Shown here: piece by piece, positions 50,566-58,173 of the stretch
How the letters are laid out: every line of letters starts with the position of its first letter
Numbering within the stretch: the stretch's first letter is position 1
From: an uncultured Candidatus Melainabacteria bacterium
Lineage (GTDB): Bacteria; Cyanobacteriota; Vampirovibrionia; Gastranaerophilales; Gastranaerophilaceae
Reading direction: 5' to 3'
Length of the DNA: 64,000 nt
Assembly: GCA_934747335.1 (NCBI GenBank)
Contig: CAKVGS010000006.1
Coordinates: forward strand, 33,747-97,746
The notes under the pieces: generated by a model
Database searches by the model: none
Seen by the model: the letters and a program-made list of their open reading frames with translations, nothing else
What the model was told of the DNA's origin: nothing
Program-made: the position numbers and the translations under genes

Positions 50566-52518
50566 CTATTCGCCACTGCAACCGAAAGCAATAGTTACGT
50601 GTTCTTTCGGGTTAATTGCAGAGATTTTGTATCCCTTAGCGTCAACCAAGTAACCAACTTCGTCGCCTGTTGCTTGAACTAAGCCCATTGTTCCTGATAA
50701 AGCAGTTCTTGTAATATCAATAGGCGCTTTTACTGTATCAACGGCTACATCACCCAAGCTTCTTGCTGATGCCATGAATTGACCTTGGAAAGCTTCACCT
50801 AATGCGATACCTGTGCCTGAAGCTACGTCTTCTAATGCGTTACCTAAGTTAGACAACATACCGCCTGTTGTTCTACCAACAATACCTAACATTTGACCAC
50901 CCCAAGTAAGAGGAGCTGTAACAACTCTTGATACAATGTTTGGTGTATTAGACTTGTTGATTTCTGCGTTAAGAATTTGTCTTGGTAAAACATCCTTGTG
51001 ACCGCAGTTTTCAATTTCTGTGAACGCAAGTTTCAATGCACCCTTTTGGCAACCGGAAGGTCTTACGACTTCAACAACTTTACCATGAACGTCAGAACCG
51101 CATGGATACAAGTGTCCGTTGATTGTTACGTCTTCTAATGTTTTAGCTGCAAATCTTTGACCAACGTGTGATGATTTAGCACTTACTTGGTCTTTGAATT
51201 TTAACTGTAAAGTTGGAATCTTAACGATTTCTTCGTTTTCAATGAATGCTTTTTTGTCAGTAGGACAAATTGGGCAATCGTTGTTTGCTGTTACAGGGTT
51301 CTTATCTATACCTGCTGCAACACGAATGTTTTGTAACATTGCTGCTATATCAGCACGTGATGCGTCTTTAAATGGTGCAATTGTGTTTGGTGAAGGTGAA
51401 TTGTTCAAAGCACCTTTTTCTAAAGCTTTTGCGATAGGAATAATTGCCCATTCAGGAACGGTGTTACCGTCGCAGTATTTAGACAAGATTTCTTGAGCCT
51501 TGCATTTATCCATTTCTGCACATTTGATACCTTTTGATAAAGCACAAAGAGCTTCAACTCTTGTTACGTTATGGTTAGGCATAAATTTGCCGTTCGGATA
51601 ACCTTTAAGCAAGTCATTATGTACAGCAACCGTAATTGCTGAATTTGCCCAGTGATTTGTAGGTACATCTGAGAATAATTTTTCAGGTGCGCAAGAGTAC
51701 ATGTCTTTGTCAAAACCTTTTACTAACATAGTTGCAAATTCTGCACGCGAAATGTTTCTTGAAGGTTTGAATAATCTGTCAGGATAGCCGACAACAATAT
51801 CATTTGTTGCCAGTTTATCAATTTCGCAAGATGCCCAATATCCGTCAGGAACATCAGGGAACATTTGCAAATTAGCGGCTGCACCTGTCATGTTTGCAAA
51901 CGGTGACAAATCAAAAGGGGTTAAAGTTTTTTTAATTGCCTGAATTGAATTTGCCGTACTCATTTGAATTGGGCAAGAATTTCCGTCCATTTTTGCTTCA
52001 TCTCTAATGATTGGCGCACCTCTATGGCTTGTCAAATCATTTAGACAAGGAATGTTTGAAGCAGCACCTGTAATGTTACCGTCAGTTGCAACGGTTGTAC
52101 CCATTGTGCCTGCTGTAAGTTTGTTAATTTCTCTGTTTACGGAAAATCCTTCTGCTTTGTAGATTGAATCCTTTTCAGTACCTACAAAGTTATTGTAGCC
52201 GTAAACCGCGTTAGGATATGAGTAAACTTGCTTCATATCTTCGCGTTGTAAATCTTTTGTTCCCGGGCATAAAGCGCAAGATGGAACAGGGTCGGGCTCA
52301 CATTGTGGAGCAACAGGGCATCCGCAATCTGTTTTTGGAGCCGGAGTTTGGCATGGACAAGCTTGACCTGTAACTTGAGGCATTTCCTCAATAGGACATG
52401 CGCCTTCTGAAACAATAGGTCGCTGGTCGCATGGGCAGGCTGCCATTACCGTATTGAACGAACACGTTGCTATACCAACGGCAATTGCAGCTGCCACAGT
52501 AAGTTTTCTAATCGTCAT
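50566..52518 (-). CDS. Secreted SLH-domain protein with Cys-rich N-terminus
   Basis: 650 residues from the ATG that has AAGGAGG upstream. Signal peptide about 1-25. A Cys/Pro-rich zone (about 27-85) with repeated CPC and CGC motifs holds ten cysteines. Two SLH modules (about 220-330: FPDVPDGYWAS and FSDVPTNHWAN) and a weaker third follow. The C-terminal part contains GQRFAAKTLEDVTINGHLYP, resembling a TrbI/VirB10-like beta domain. Likely attached to the cell wall or outer membrane. Confidence 0.88.
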   Translation of the reverse strand: MTIRKLTVAAAIAVGIATCSFNTVMAACPCDQRPIVSEGACPIEEMPQVTGQACPCQTPAPKTDCGCPVAPQCEPDPVPSCALCPGTKDLQREDMKQVYSYPNAVYGYNNFVGTEKDSIYKAEGFSVNREINKLTAGTMGTTVATDGNITGAASNIPCLNDLTSHRGAPIIRDEAKMDGNSCPIQMSTANSIQAIKKTLTPFDLSPFANMTGAAANLQMFPDVPDGYWASCEIDKLATNDIVVGYPDRLFKPSRNISRAEFATMLVKGFDKDMYSCAPEKLFSDVPTNHWANSAITVAVHNDLLKGYPNGKFMPNHNVTRVEALCALSKGIKCAEMDKCKAQEILSKYCDGNTVPEWAIIPIAKALEKGALNNSPSPNTIAPFKDASRADIAAMLQNIRVAAGIDKNPVTANNDCPICPTDKKAFIENEEIVKIPTLQLKFKDQVSAKSSHVGQRFAAKTLEDVTINGHLYPCGSDVHGKVVEVVRPSGCQKGALKLAFTEIENCGHKDVLPRQILNAEINKSNTPNIVSRVVTAPLTWGGQMLGIVGRTTGGMLSNLGNALEDVASGTGIALGEAFQGQFMASARSLGDVAVDTVKAPIDITRTALSGTMGLVQATGDEVGYLVDAKGYKISAINPKEHVTIAFGCSGE

Positions 52519-52759
52519 TTTGACCTCCTTTGTAAATAACCTTTTCAATAGGTTGGCTTATAAGCTGGGCTTCCGTTTGAATACAGCTTAAAGAAGTACA
52601 GCTTCTAAACTTTGTTAACTCCTAAATTATGTTATTTTTCAGAGATTAAAACATTGCCGAAAAAGGGAGTCCGACTGGGTAGTTTATGATAAAGCTGTCA
52701 TTGGCTAATTCAGCAACTCATCTCTCTTAAATATAAAATATGTGTGTTAAAATAGAATC
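52519..52759. other. Divergent gap between SLH gene and rpe
   Basis: No gene seen. On the minus side an AT-rich leader of about 150 nt with small hairpins precedes the SLH gene (for example AAGCCCAGCTTATAAGC); no riboswitch motif was recognised. On the plus side the rpe promoter lies at the right end. Confidence 0.4.
52745..52753 (+). promoter_or_regulatory. Extended -10 for leaderless rpe
   Basis: TGTTAAAAT (box 52748-52753), six bases (AGAATC) and the ATG at 52760; no Shine-Dalgarno. Confidence 0.65.
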
Positions 52760-53404
52760 ATGGAAAAAACAATAATTTCACCTTCAATATTATCAGCAGA
52801 TTTTGCAAAACTTGGCGAAGAAGCAGACGCTGTCAAGCAAGCTGGGGCTGAATGGCTTCATATTGATGTTATGGATGGACATTTTGTTCCTAATATAACA
52901 ATTGGTGTGCCTGTTGTTAAGTCATTAAGGAAAGCTACGGATTTAATTCTTGATACACATTTGATGATTGAAAACCCTGAAAAATACATTGAACCGTTCG
53001 CAAAAGCAGGTTCTGATATTTTAACTTTTCACTACGAGGCTTGCAAAAATACTGAACACATAAGAGAAGTTATTAATTTAATAAAAAGTTTTGGTGTAAA
53101 AGTCGGTTTATCAATAAAACCTAAAACCGAAGCAAAAGAAATTTTCGAATTCTTAAATGATATAGATTTGCTTCTGGTAATGACTGTTGAACCTGGGTTT
53201 GGCGGACAAGAATTTATGCACGATTGTGCAATGAAAATTCCCGCAATAAAAGAAAACGCTCCTGATAATTTAATTATTCAGGTAGATGGCGGGATAAATA
53301 ATTTAACTTCAAAAATTTGCACCTCACTGGGCGCAACATCCCTTGTAGCAGGAAGTTTTATTTATGGAAGCAAGGATTATAGGAAGGCAATTGAAAGCCT
53401 GTAA
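52760..53404 (+). CDS. rpe: Ribulose-phosphate 3-epimerase
   Basis: 214 residues. Interconverts ribulose-5-phosphate and xylulose-5-phosphate. SPSILSADFAKLG (residues 7-19), HIDVMDGHFVPN (about 34-45) and DTHLMIENPE (about 71) hold the metal and catalytic residues; MTVEPGFGGQ (about 142) and VDGGIN (about 177) complete the barrel signatures. The two catalytic Asp residues are present. Predicted leaderless. Confidence 0.96.
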   Translation: MEKTIISPSILSADFAKLGEEADAVKQAGAEWLHIDVMDGHFVPNITIGVPVVKSLRKATDLILDTHLMIENPEKYIEPFAKAGSDILTFHYEACKNTEHIREVINLIKSFGVKVGLSIKPKTEAKEIFEFLNDIDLLLVMTVEPGFGGQEFMHDCAMKIPAIKENAPDNLIIQVDGGINNLTSKICTSLGATSLVAGSFIYGSKDYRKAIESL

Positions 53405-53521
53405 AAGTTGAAAGTGGAAAGTTGTATTAAAAATTCTTAACATTTATATGTTCAATATTTAATGAATTATATTTTAAATGTTTTTTAAATAACTTTCAAC
53501 TTTCCACTTTCAACTGTCAAC
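53402..53521. repeat. Inverted repeat with GTTGAAAGTGGAAAGTTG arms
   Basis: Left arm about 53405-53424 and right arm about 53492-53521 are complementary, separated by about 70 AT-rich bases. It overlaps the end of rpe and lies between convergent genes, so it may also terminate both. Same class as the element at 4603. Confidence 0.8.
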
Positions 53522-53560
53522 TCACCAAACATTCTCTGCAAATTGCAACTATAAAAATCT

Positions 53561-54220
53561 TTAAACCAATCCTTCCTTAAGCGCCTTAACAGCTGCTTGT
53601 GTTCTATCATCCACGACAAGTTTTTGGATAATATTACAAACATGAGCTTTTGCAGTATGTTCGCTAATCGTAAGAGTTTTGGCGATTTGACTGTTAGATT
53701 GTCCGTCAACCACGAGTTTCAGAACTTCATATTCTCTTTGAGTCAAATTTGAATGATTTTCTTTAAACGCACTTCTCGAAACTTGGCGAGAAGGAATAAC
53801 TCCGCAATTTTTATCTCTAATAAACGGCACAACATGCGGGTCAATCCACATTGCGCCTTCTTTTATCATTCTTATTACACTCATCAGAAAATCAGTGCTA
53901 ATATCCTTGATTACATAAGCGCTTGCGCCTGCGCTCAGAGAATTGTTTAACTCGGTTTCCGAAATATGCGAAGTCAGCATAATAACTTTGATGTTGTTAT
54001 TATGCTCCAAAATTTGCTTTGTTGCCTCAATTCCCGATATATCAGGAAGTCCTATGTCCATTAAAACAATATCAGGTTTTATCAGACGCGCTTTTTCAAC
54101 TGCTTCTTTCCCATTAACGGCTTCGCCAATTATTTCCAGTTCGGGATAATCGCAAAACAGTGATTTTATACCTATTCGCATTAATTTTTGGTCTTCGACA
54201 AGTAATATTTTTATTTGCAT
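53561..54220 (-). CDS. NarL/FixJ-family response regulator
   Basis: 219 residues. Receiver domain with acidic residues E9-D10, phosphoacceptor Asp55 in VLMDIGLPD, Thr in MLTSH and Lys in VIKD. A linker of about 25 residues with Cys (RDKNCG). C-terminal LuxR-type HTH (about 153-215): LTQREYEVLKLVVDGQSNSQ and ISEHTAKAHV. No kinase is adjacent. Ribosome site GTGAGG. Confidence 0.94.
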   Translation of the reverse strand: MQIKILLVEDQKLMRIGIKSLFCDYPELEIIGEAVNGKEAVEKARLIKPDIVLMDIGLPDISGIEATKQILEHNNNIKVIMLTSHISETELNNSLSAGASAYVIKDISTDFLMSVIRMIKEGAMWIDPHVVPFIRDKNCGVIPSRQVSRSAFKENHSNLTQREYEVLKLVVDGQSNSQIAKTLTISEHTAKAHVCNIIQKLVVDDRTQAAVKALKEGLV

Positions 54221-54335
54221 AAAACCTCACTTTCATTTGGAATATACTTTACTCCAAAATAATATTAGAATGTTTTATGTATATATATAATGGTTGAGTT
54301 AAGTGCTAAATGCCCTATTTTATCTTTGTTTAAAT

Positions 54336-54800
54336 TTAGAAATATTTTTTTAACGACTCTTGTAAATCAATAATCTTCAAATGATTTTCAAGCATTGCCT
54401 GATTTCTGCCTTCGTAAGCCTTATCGTAATTATCATTTGCATCAATTGCAAGATTAAAATACTCGACTGCTTCATCAAGTTTTTCTTGCAAATAATAAGC
54501 CATGCCAATTAAGCAATATTCAACTTCTTTAGCAGTTGAATACTCTAAAGCTTTTTTAAAAAATTCAATTGCCTCACTATAATTACCTTCCGCTTGTTTA
54601 AAACAGCCAAAACCTCTTAATACGGTCGGATTGTTTTTGTTGAGTTTGTAAGCTTCTTCCAAACTTTTATAACCGGATTTTAAATCGTATTTATCGTACT
54701 CGTGTTTAGCCTGAGTAATAAGTTTAACGAGTTTAATTTTATTACTCATTCTCTTGAAAAAGTCGGATAGTTCGTTTAGTTTTTGTTTTTCTTCGGACAT
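54336..54800 (-). CDS. TPR-repeat protein
   Basis: 154 residues from the ATG at 54798-54800, which has AAAGG upstream; a longer in-frame start lies in the neighbouring repeat element and is rejected. About three TPR units (about 30-135; for example NYSEAIEFFKKALEYS and KLDEAVEYFNLAIDAN). Cytoplasmic, no signal. TPRs mediate protein contacts; the partner is unknown. Confidence 0.8.
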   Translation of the reverse strand: MSEEKQKLNELSDFFKRMSNKIKLVKLITQAKHEYDKYDLKSGYKSLEEAYKLNKNNPTVLRGFGCFKQAEGNYSEAIEFFKKALEYSTAKEVEYCLIGMAYYLQEKLDEAVEYFNLAIDANDNYDKAYEGRNQAMLENHLKIIDLQESLKKYF

Positions 54801-54820
54801 GTGAAACCTTTTGATATTTG

Positions 54821-54930
54821 AAATGGATTGCTTCGTCACCAATTTAAATCGCTGTTCCTCGCAATGACAGCACGCTTAAAAGTCTGACACCAAGTCATTG
54901 CGAGGGCGATTAGCCCGTGGCAATCCATTT
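54821..54930. repeat. GGATTGCTTCGTC...CTCGCAATGAC imperfect palindrome
   Basis: Outer arms AAATGGATTGC / GCAATCCATTT and inner arms CCTCGCAATGAC / GTCATTGCGAGG, about 110 bases in all. This pattern is well known to me from many unrelated bacterial genomes as a dispersed repeat. Also seen decayed at 36283 (GCTGGATTGCTTC). Confidence 0.75.
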
Positions 54931-54949
54931 TATTATATTGAAAATATTT

Positions 54950-55228
54950 CTAAACCGTATGCATCTTTTCAAAAATGCCCTTCTTTTGAACCCAAACTTC
55001 CACTTCAAGTTTGTTTCCTTCTTCTATAAGAACATTTTTTAATTCTTTAAAATTCAAATCCGCGTGTTCAATATCACACAACATAAACATCACAAAATGA
55101 CCTTGCATTAGAGTTTGTTTAATGTCTTCAATATTGACTTTGTATTTAGCTAAAACAGTCGAAATGCTTGATACAATACCAACTTTATCAGAACCTGATA
55201 CAGTGATAATAATCTTAAAATCGTCCAT
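54950..55228 (-). CDS. ACT-domain protein
   Basis: 92 residues, a single ACT domain (beta-alpha-beta-beta-alpha-beta): IIITVSGSDKVGIVSSISTV opens with the DxxGIV-type glycine. Similar to the UPF0237/YjhC group of small ACT-only proteins, which bind amino acids and may control other enzymes. Ribosome site AAGGAGAG. No adjacent metabolic gene. Confidence 0.9.
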   Translation of the reverse strand: MDDFKIIITVSGSDKVGIVSSISTVLAKYKVNIEDIKQTLMQGHFVMFMLCDIEHADLNFKELKNVLIEEGNKLEVEVWVQKKGIFEKMHTV

Positions 55229-55266
55229 GAAACTCTCCTTTTGGTATTCATTATAACGAAGATTTG

Positions 55267-55296
55267 TTGTTTTGTAAATTTTTGTTTACAAAACAA
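55267..55296. promoter_or_regulatory. Perfect 12-bp inverted repeat with 6-base centre
   Basis: TTGTTTTGTAAA / TTTACAAAACAA. Lies just upstream of the ACT gene start (minus) and about 20 bp upstream of a TGTATAAT promoter on the plus strand (box 55317-55322). Operator-like; function unknown. Confidence 0.45.
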
Positions 55297-55397
55297 GGTT
55301 AATTTTTCAAAACCTGTATAATGAAAAAATAATCGCTTTGAAACAAAGTTTAGTTGTAAAACTTTAGAAACTGCGTAGGAGAAGTTCAATAACAAAT

Positions 55398-55423
55398 AAA
55401 CAACATTAATATTAATGTTGTTT
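55398..55423. repeat. Perfect 26-bp palindrome without spacer
   Basis: AAACAACATTAAT joined to its complement ATTAATGTTGTTT. Lies between the plus-strand promoter at 55317 and a GGAGG-ATG stub at 55436-55461 whose frame closes after four codons. Confidence 0.7.
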
Positions 55424-55457
55424 TGAATGCTGAATGGAGGTAAAAAATGAATTCAAG

Positions 55458-55781
55458 TTAAAAAGCAACATATAAAGCAGTCATTAATACCAAAAACAAA
55501 ACACCGAATATTAAACCAAAAATAAAAATTATATTATAAAACCTATTTGGACATATTTTTTCTAAAAAAATATTTTTTATATTAAAAATTTTATAAAGTA
55601 TTAGTTCAAATATAAAGCAAAGGTTAAGTAAAATAATTAATAGGTAAATAATAGAACAAATAGTAGCTGCATTTCTAAGAGTAATACCGAATGGAATAAG
55701 GGTACAGAAAAATAAACACCAAAGAAAAAGTCCACAGACAGAAATGATATTCAAAGAAAAATACTTATGTAATTTATTCAT
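55458..55781 (-). CDS. Small polytopic membrane protein
   Basis: 107 residues with three hydrophobic segments (about 8-28, 38-65 and 82-104). Very hydrophobic and AT-rich. No Shine-Dalgarno before the ATG. It pairs in orientation with the next membrane protein. Possible roles: immunity to the toxin-like gene at 56338, or a remnant; neither is supported by homology that I recognise. Confidence 0.55.
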   Translation of the reverse strand: MNKLHKYFSLNIISVCGLFLWCLFFCTLIPFGITLRNAATICSIIYLLIILLNLCFIFELILYKIFNIKNIFLEKICPNRFYNIIFIFGLIFGVLFLVLMTALYVAF

Positions 55782-55826
55782 AATATCAGGTTAAAACAAA
55801 AAGGAGGATTAGTAAATATGACATAG

Positions 55827-56279
55827 TTAATCATATCTCAGTTGTTCAAGTTCTTCAGGCGAATAAGGTATCATGGTATGAATCCAACCGCCCAAAGATA
55901 CTAAATAAGCAAAAATTGCAATAATTAATATGATAAATAATACTATTGTTTTCTTTTTAGAAAATTCAACTTTTTCTTTTTGTGAAATTTTTCCAAATTT
56001 TAATAGAAGATTTTCAGCTACCAATAATATTGAGCATATTGGTATTAAATAAATTACCAAAAAATTTGATATAAAAAAAGGTAAATCCAGATAAGGGTTA
56101 TTTAAAAGTTCTATGAATGAACATTGTTGCAGATGATAAATAATGTTACTTATCGGGACTTTGAAAAAATATAATAAACCAATGTGAATCGGACAACAGA
56201 TTACTACAATCAAATTGACAATTAACAAAGAAATTAAGATATTTGAGAAACTAAAACCTTCATAAAATCTAATTTTCAT
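55827..56279 (-). CDS. Polytopic membrane protein of unknown function
   Basis: 150 residues with three or four membrane segments (about 12-35, 65-88, 112-132). Ends in an acidic tail EELEQLRYD. No ribosome site is seen upstream of the ATG; a TATAAT box lies about 11 bp upstream. Divergent from the pseudogene at 56338. Unrecognised. Confidence 0.6.
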   Translation of the reverse strand: MKIRFYEGFSFSNILISLLIVNLIVVICCPIHIGLLYFFKVPISNIIYHLQQCSFIELLNNPYLDLPFFISNFLVIYLIPICSILLVAENLLLKFGKISQKEKVEFSKKKTIVLFIILIIAIFAYLVSLGGWIHTMIPYSPEELEQLRYD

Positions 56280-56337
56280 TGTTAAAGTTTATTATAAATT
56301 GATGTATTAGTCAAATTAAAGAAAGGATAAATTAAAA

Positions 56338-56998
56338 ATGATTAATAGAGATGAATTCAATAATTATATTGTTAAGCAAACAAATAAATATCAAAAAAAA
56401 TATGGTTTTGAAATTGGAACAGGGGAGCATGCAAGTTGGAATAATGAAGCAGATGCATTCAAGCATGCATATTTATCTGCATGGCTAACAATTAGACATG
56501 GAAGTGTCTTCTCGAAAGCTGCAGGTAATTTTCATGAAAATGAAACTTTAAATGCTCCAACAATTGAAACAAATATGGATAAATGGAATAGGAAGAGAAA
56601 TTGGACAAGAGATAAAAAGTAAGATAAATGGTAAGGGTTTTAAACAAAAAGAAATTGAAGATATGATTGCTGACAAAATAATGCAAAAAATGAATAAAGG
56701 CGAACTTATTACTAATCCATTTAAAGATCAACGTAAATATACTGATAAAATTTTCAAAGACAGAATTTACAATTTAAGAAATCGCATTTATCACAAAGAT
56801 GAAGTTTCAATGAAGGATTTAGACAATTCTATAATTATGGATACATATTTAGACCAAGCTTTAGAATATGGTAATATGCCGACAAAAGAGGATTTAGACA
56901 AAAGAGTTCGAACAGGCGAACTTGTTTATGTTGATGAATACACAAGAGGTGACGGCACAAAAGTTAGCGGGTATTATCGTTCTTATCCCAATAGTTAA
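56338..56998 (+). pseudogene. Frameshifted toxin-like gene (ADAFKHAY...MDKWN domain)
   Basis: Good ribosome site (AAAGGA). The first frame runs 94 codons (56338-56622) and the next frame continues to 56998. Joined near 56585-56592 they give the known pattern NEADAFKHAYLSAWLT, ETNMDKWN, then IGREIGQEI, as in the DUF6973-like domain of secreted or polymorphic toxin proteins (usual MDxxNNxxGRxIG). The second part ends with VYVDEYTRGDGTKVSGYYRS. A deletion or insertion at the join has broken the frame. No slippery heptamer is visible there. Confidence 0.6.
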
Positions 56999-57019
56999 TT
57001 ATATTTGAGTTGCAAAACG

Positions 57020-57085
57020 TAGGGTGGGTAAAGCTTCGCTAAGTTGGTAAATTTAATTTAATTTTGGTGTCGCGTACCCACCGAA
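57020..57085. repeat. GGGTGGGTAAAGCTTCGC...GCGTACCCACC repeat
   Basis: Inverted ends GGTGGGTA / TACCCACC around AT-rich spacer; another dispersed palindrome of widespread type. Confidence 0.6.
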
Positions 57086-57124
57086 TGCAACAGGTATGAG
57101 CATTTGTTTTTCGAACAAGTTTTT

Positions 57125-57143
57125 GTTGGGCTGAAAGCCCAAC
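57125..57143. repeat. GTTGGGCTGAAAGCCCAAC palindrome
   Basis: Reverse complement of the copy at 28381, including the flanking CTAC/GTAG. Confidence 0.7.
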
Positions 57144-57159
57144 CTACATTTTCTAATTA

Positions 57160-57213
57160 GACAATAGACAATTGAAAATTATTTAAAACAATTTTCCACT
57201 TTCAATTTTCCAT
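57160..57213. repeat. Half copy of GGAAAATTG-type element
   Basis: GACAATAGACAATTGAAAATT followed by AATTTTCCACTTTCAATTTTCC; short inverted arms related to the element at 4603. It ends against the stop of the dCMP deaminase gene. Confidence 0.6.
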
Positions 57214-57669
57214 TTAAGAATTTTGTGGATTTTCCAACTCTCTTCTGATATCTTCAACAGAAACATGCAAAATCGGCGCATTGTCGTCTTTTTTGAGGTA
57301 AACATCAACAATGCCTGACTGCACAATAAATCTTTTACATAAAATGCAAATAAAATTGTGACCGTAAATGTACATTGAAGCACCTGTGCAACGGTCTTGT
57401 CCTGCTTGAATTATAGCATTTTGTTCAGCGTGAATTGAGCGGCAAGTTTCGTAACAAGTTCCTGACGGAATATTGTTTTTAATTCTGTAACATTCACCAC
57501 GTTCATAGCAGGATTCAACTCCTGAAGGCGTTCCATTATAACCTGTTGCTTTAATTTTTTTATCCTGTCCGACAATAACAGCCCCAACTTGCGCTCTCAA
57601 ACAATTAGAACGTGATGAGCAAGTTTTTGCTAAATCTAAAAAATAATCTGTCCAACTTTTTATTCCCAT
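57214..57669 (-). CDS. dCMP deaminase (ComEB-like)
   Basis: 151 residues from the ATG at 57669; six bases separate it from a TATAAT box, and a longer start further upstream lies over a terminator. Deaminates dCMP to dUMP. Zinc site: CRSIHAEQNAI (His, Glu; about 75-85) and CILC (about 108). Allosteric-type insert with Cys (CYERGECYRI). With ThyX it supplies dTMP. Probably leaderless. Confidence 0.92.
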   Translation of the reverse strand: MGIKSWTDYFLDLAKTCSSRSNCLRAQVGAVIVGQDKKIKATGYNGTPSGVESCYERGECYRIKNNIPSGTCYETCRSIHAEQNAIIQAGQDRCTGASMYIYGHNFICILCKRFIVQSGIVDVYLKKDDNAPILHVSVEDIRRELENPQNS

Positions 57670-57683
57670 AGCCTTATTATACA

Positions 57684-57711
57684 ATAAAAAACCGCAAGTA
57701 AACTCGCGGTT
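57684..57711 (-). terminator. Terminator of the 51-residue gene
   Basis: On the minus strand AACCGCGAG / CTTGCGGTT (one G-T pair, 4-base loop) with a T-run. It ends the transcript from 57912 and overlaps the -35 region of the dCMP deaminase promoter. Confidence 0.8.
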
Positions 57712-57756
57712 AATAATTTTGTGGAATAAATGTGTATGATTGAGTCTCACTTAATA

Positions 57757-57912
57757 TTAAACAGTGACTTCTTCTTTGAAATAGTCGACTACTGTGTCCA
57801 TTACATTATCAAAGAAGAAGTCCAATTCTTGTGACAATGACATGTTAATTGAATTTTGTTCTAACTCTTGTGTTTTGTTAAATCTTGCTAACATTTCATT
57901 TTCGATACGCAT
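57757..57912 (-). CDS. Small acidic protein of 51 residues
   Basis: ATG at 57910-57912 with AGGAAAGGA 7 bases upstream and TAA at 57757-57759. Sequence begins MRIENEMLARFNKTQELEQN and ends VVDYFKEEVTV; amphipathic helices, no cysteine, no membrane segment. It has its own terminator, so it is a separate short transcript. No family recognised. Confidence 0.6.
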   Translation of the reverse strand: MRIENEMLARFNKTQELEQNSINMSLSQELDFFFDNVMDTVVDYFKEEVTV

Positions 57913-58173
57913 ATTTGTTAATCCTTTCCTAAATCTTCGGGGGTGTACTTTCTGTTTTATTTATCCTTTGTTTTTGCTTACAATTTTTATATCGGCATTT
58001 TTTTTGAAAACTTTAGGATTTTTAAGTGAAGATTTACAATTTGTTACATAGTGTTATTAAATTGTCTTTTTAATTGCACTTCACACTTACCCTGTTTTTT
58101 ACAAAACAAGATTGGAGTGGGGTAAGTATCTTTCGCTAATAAGTTTTTAATGATTAACAATAAAAAGTCAAAA
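57913..58173. other. Gap with hairpin repeat
   Basis: No gene seen. It holds the promoter region of the 51-residue gene (TATAAA on the minus strand, about 57990) and an inverted ACTTACCC / GGGTAAGT element at 58085-58127. Confidence 0.4.

Noticed and set aside
56580..56600. Programmed ribosomal frameshift in the toxin-like gene
   Set aside because: No slippery heptamer or following pseudoknot is seen, and the residues expected at the join (NNxx) are partly missing, which fits an indel.
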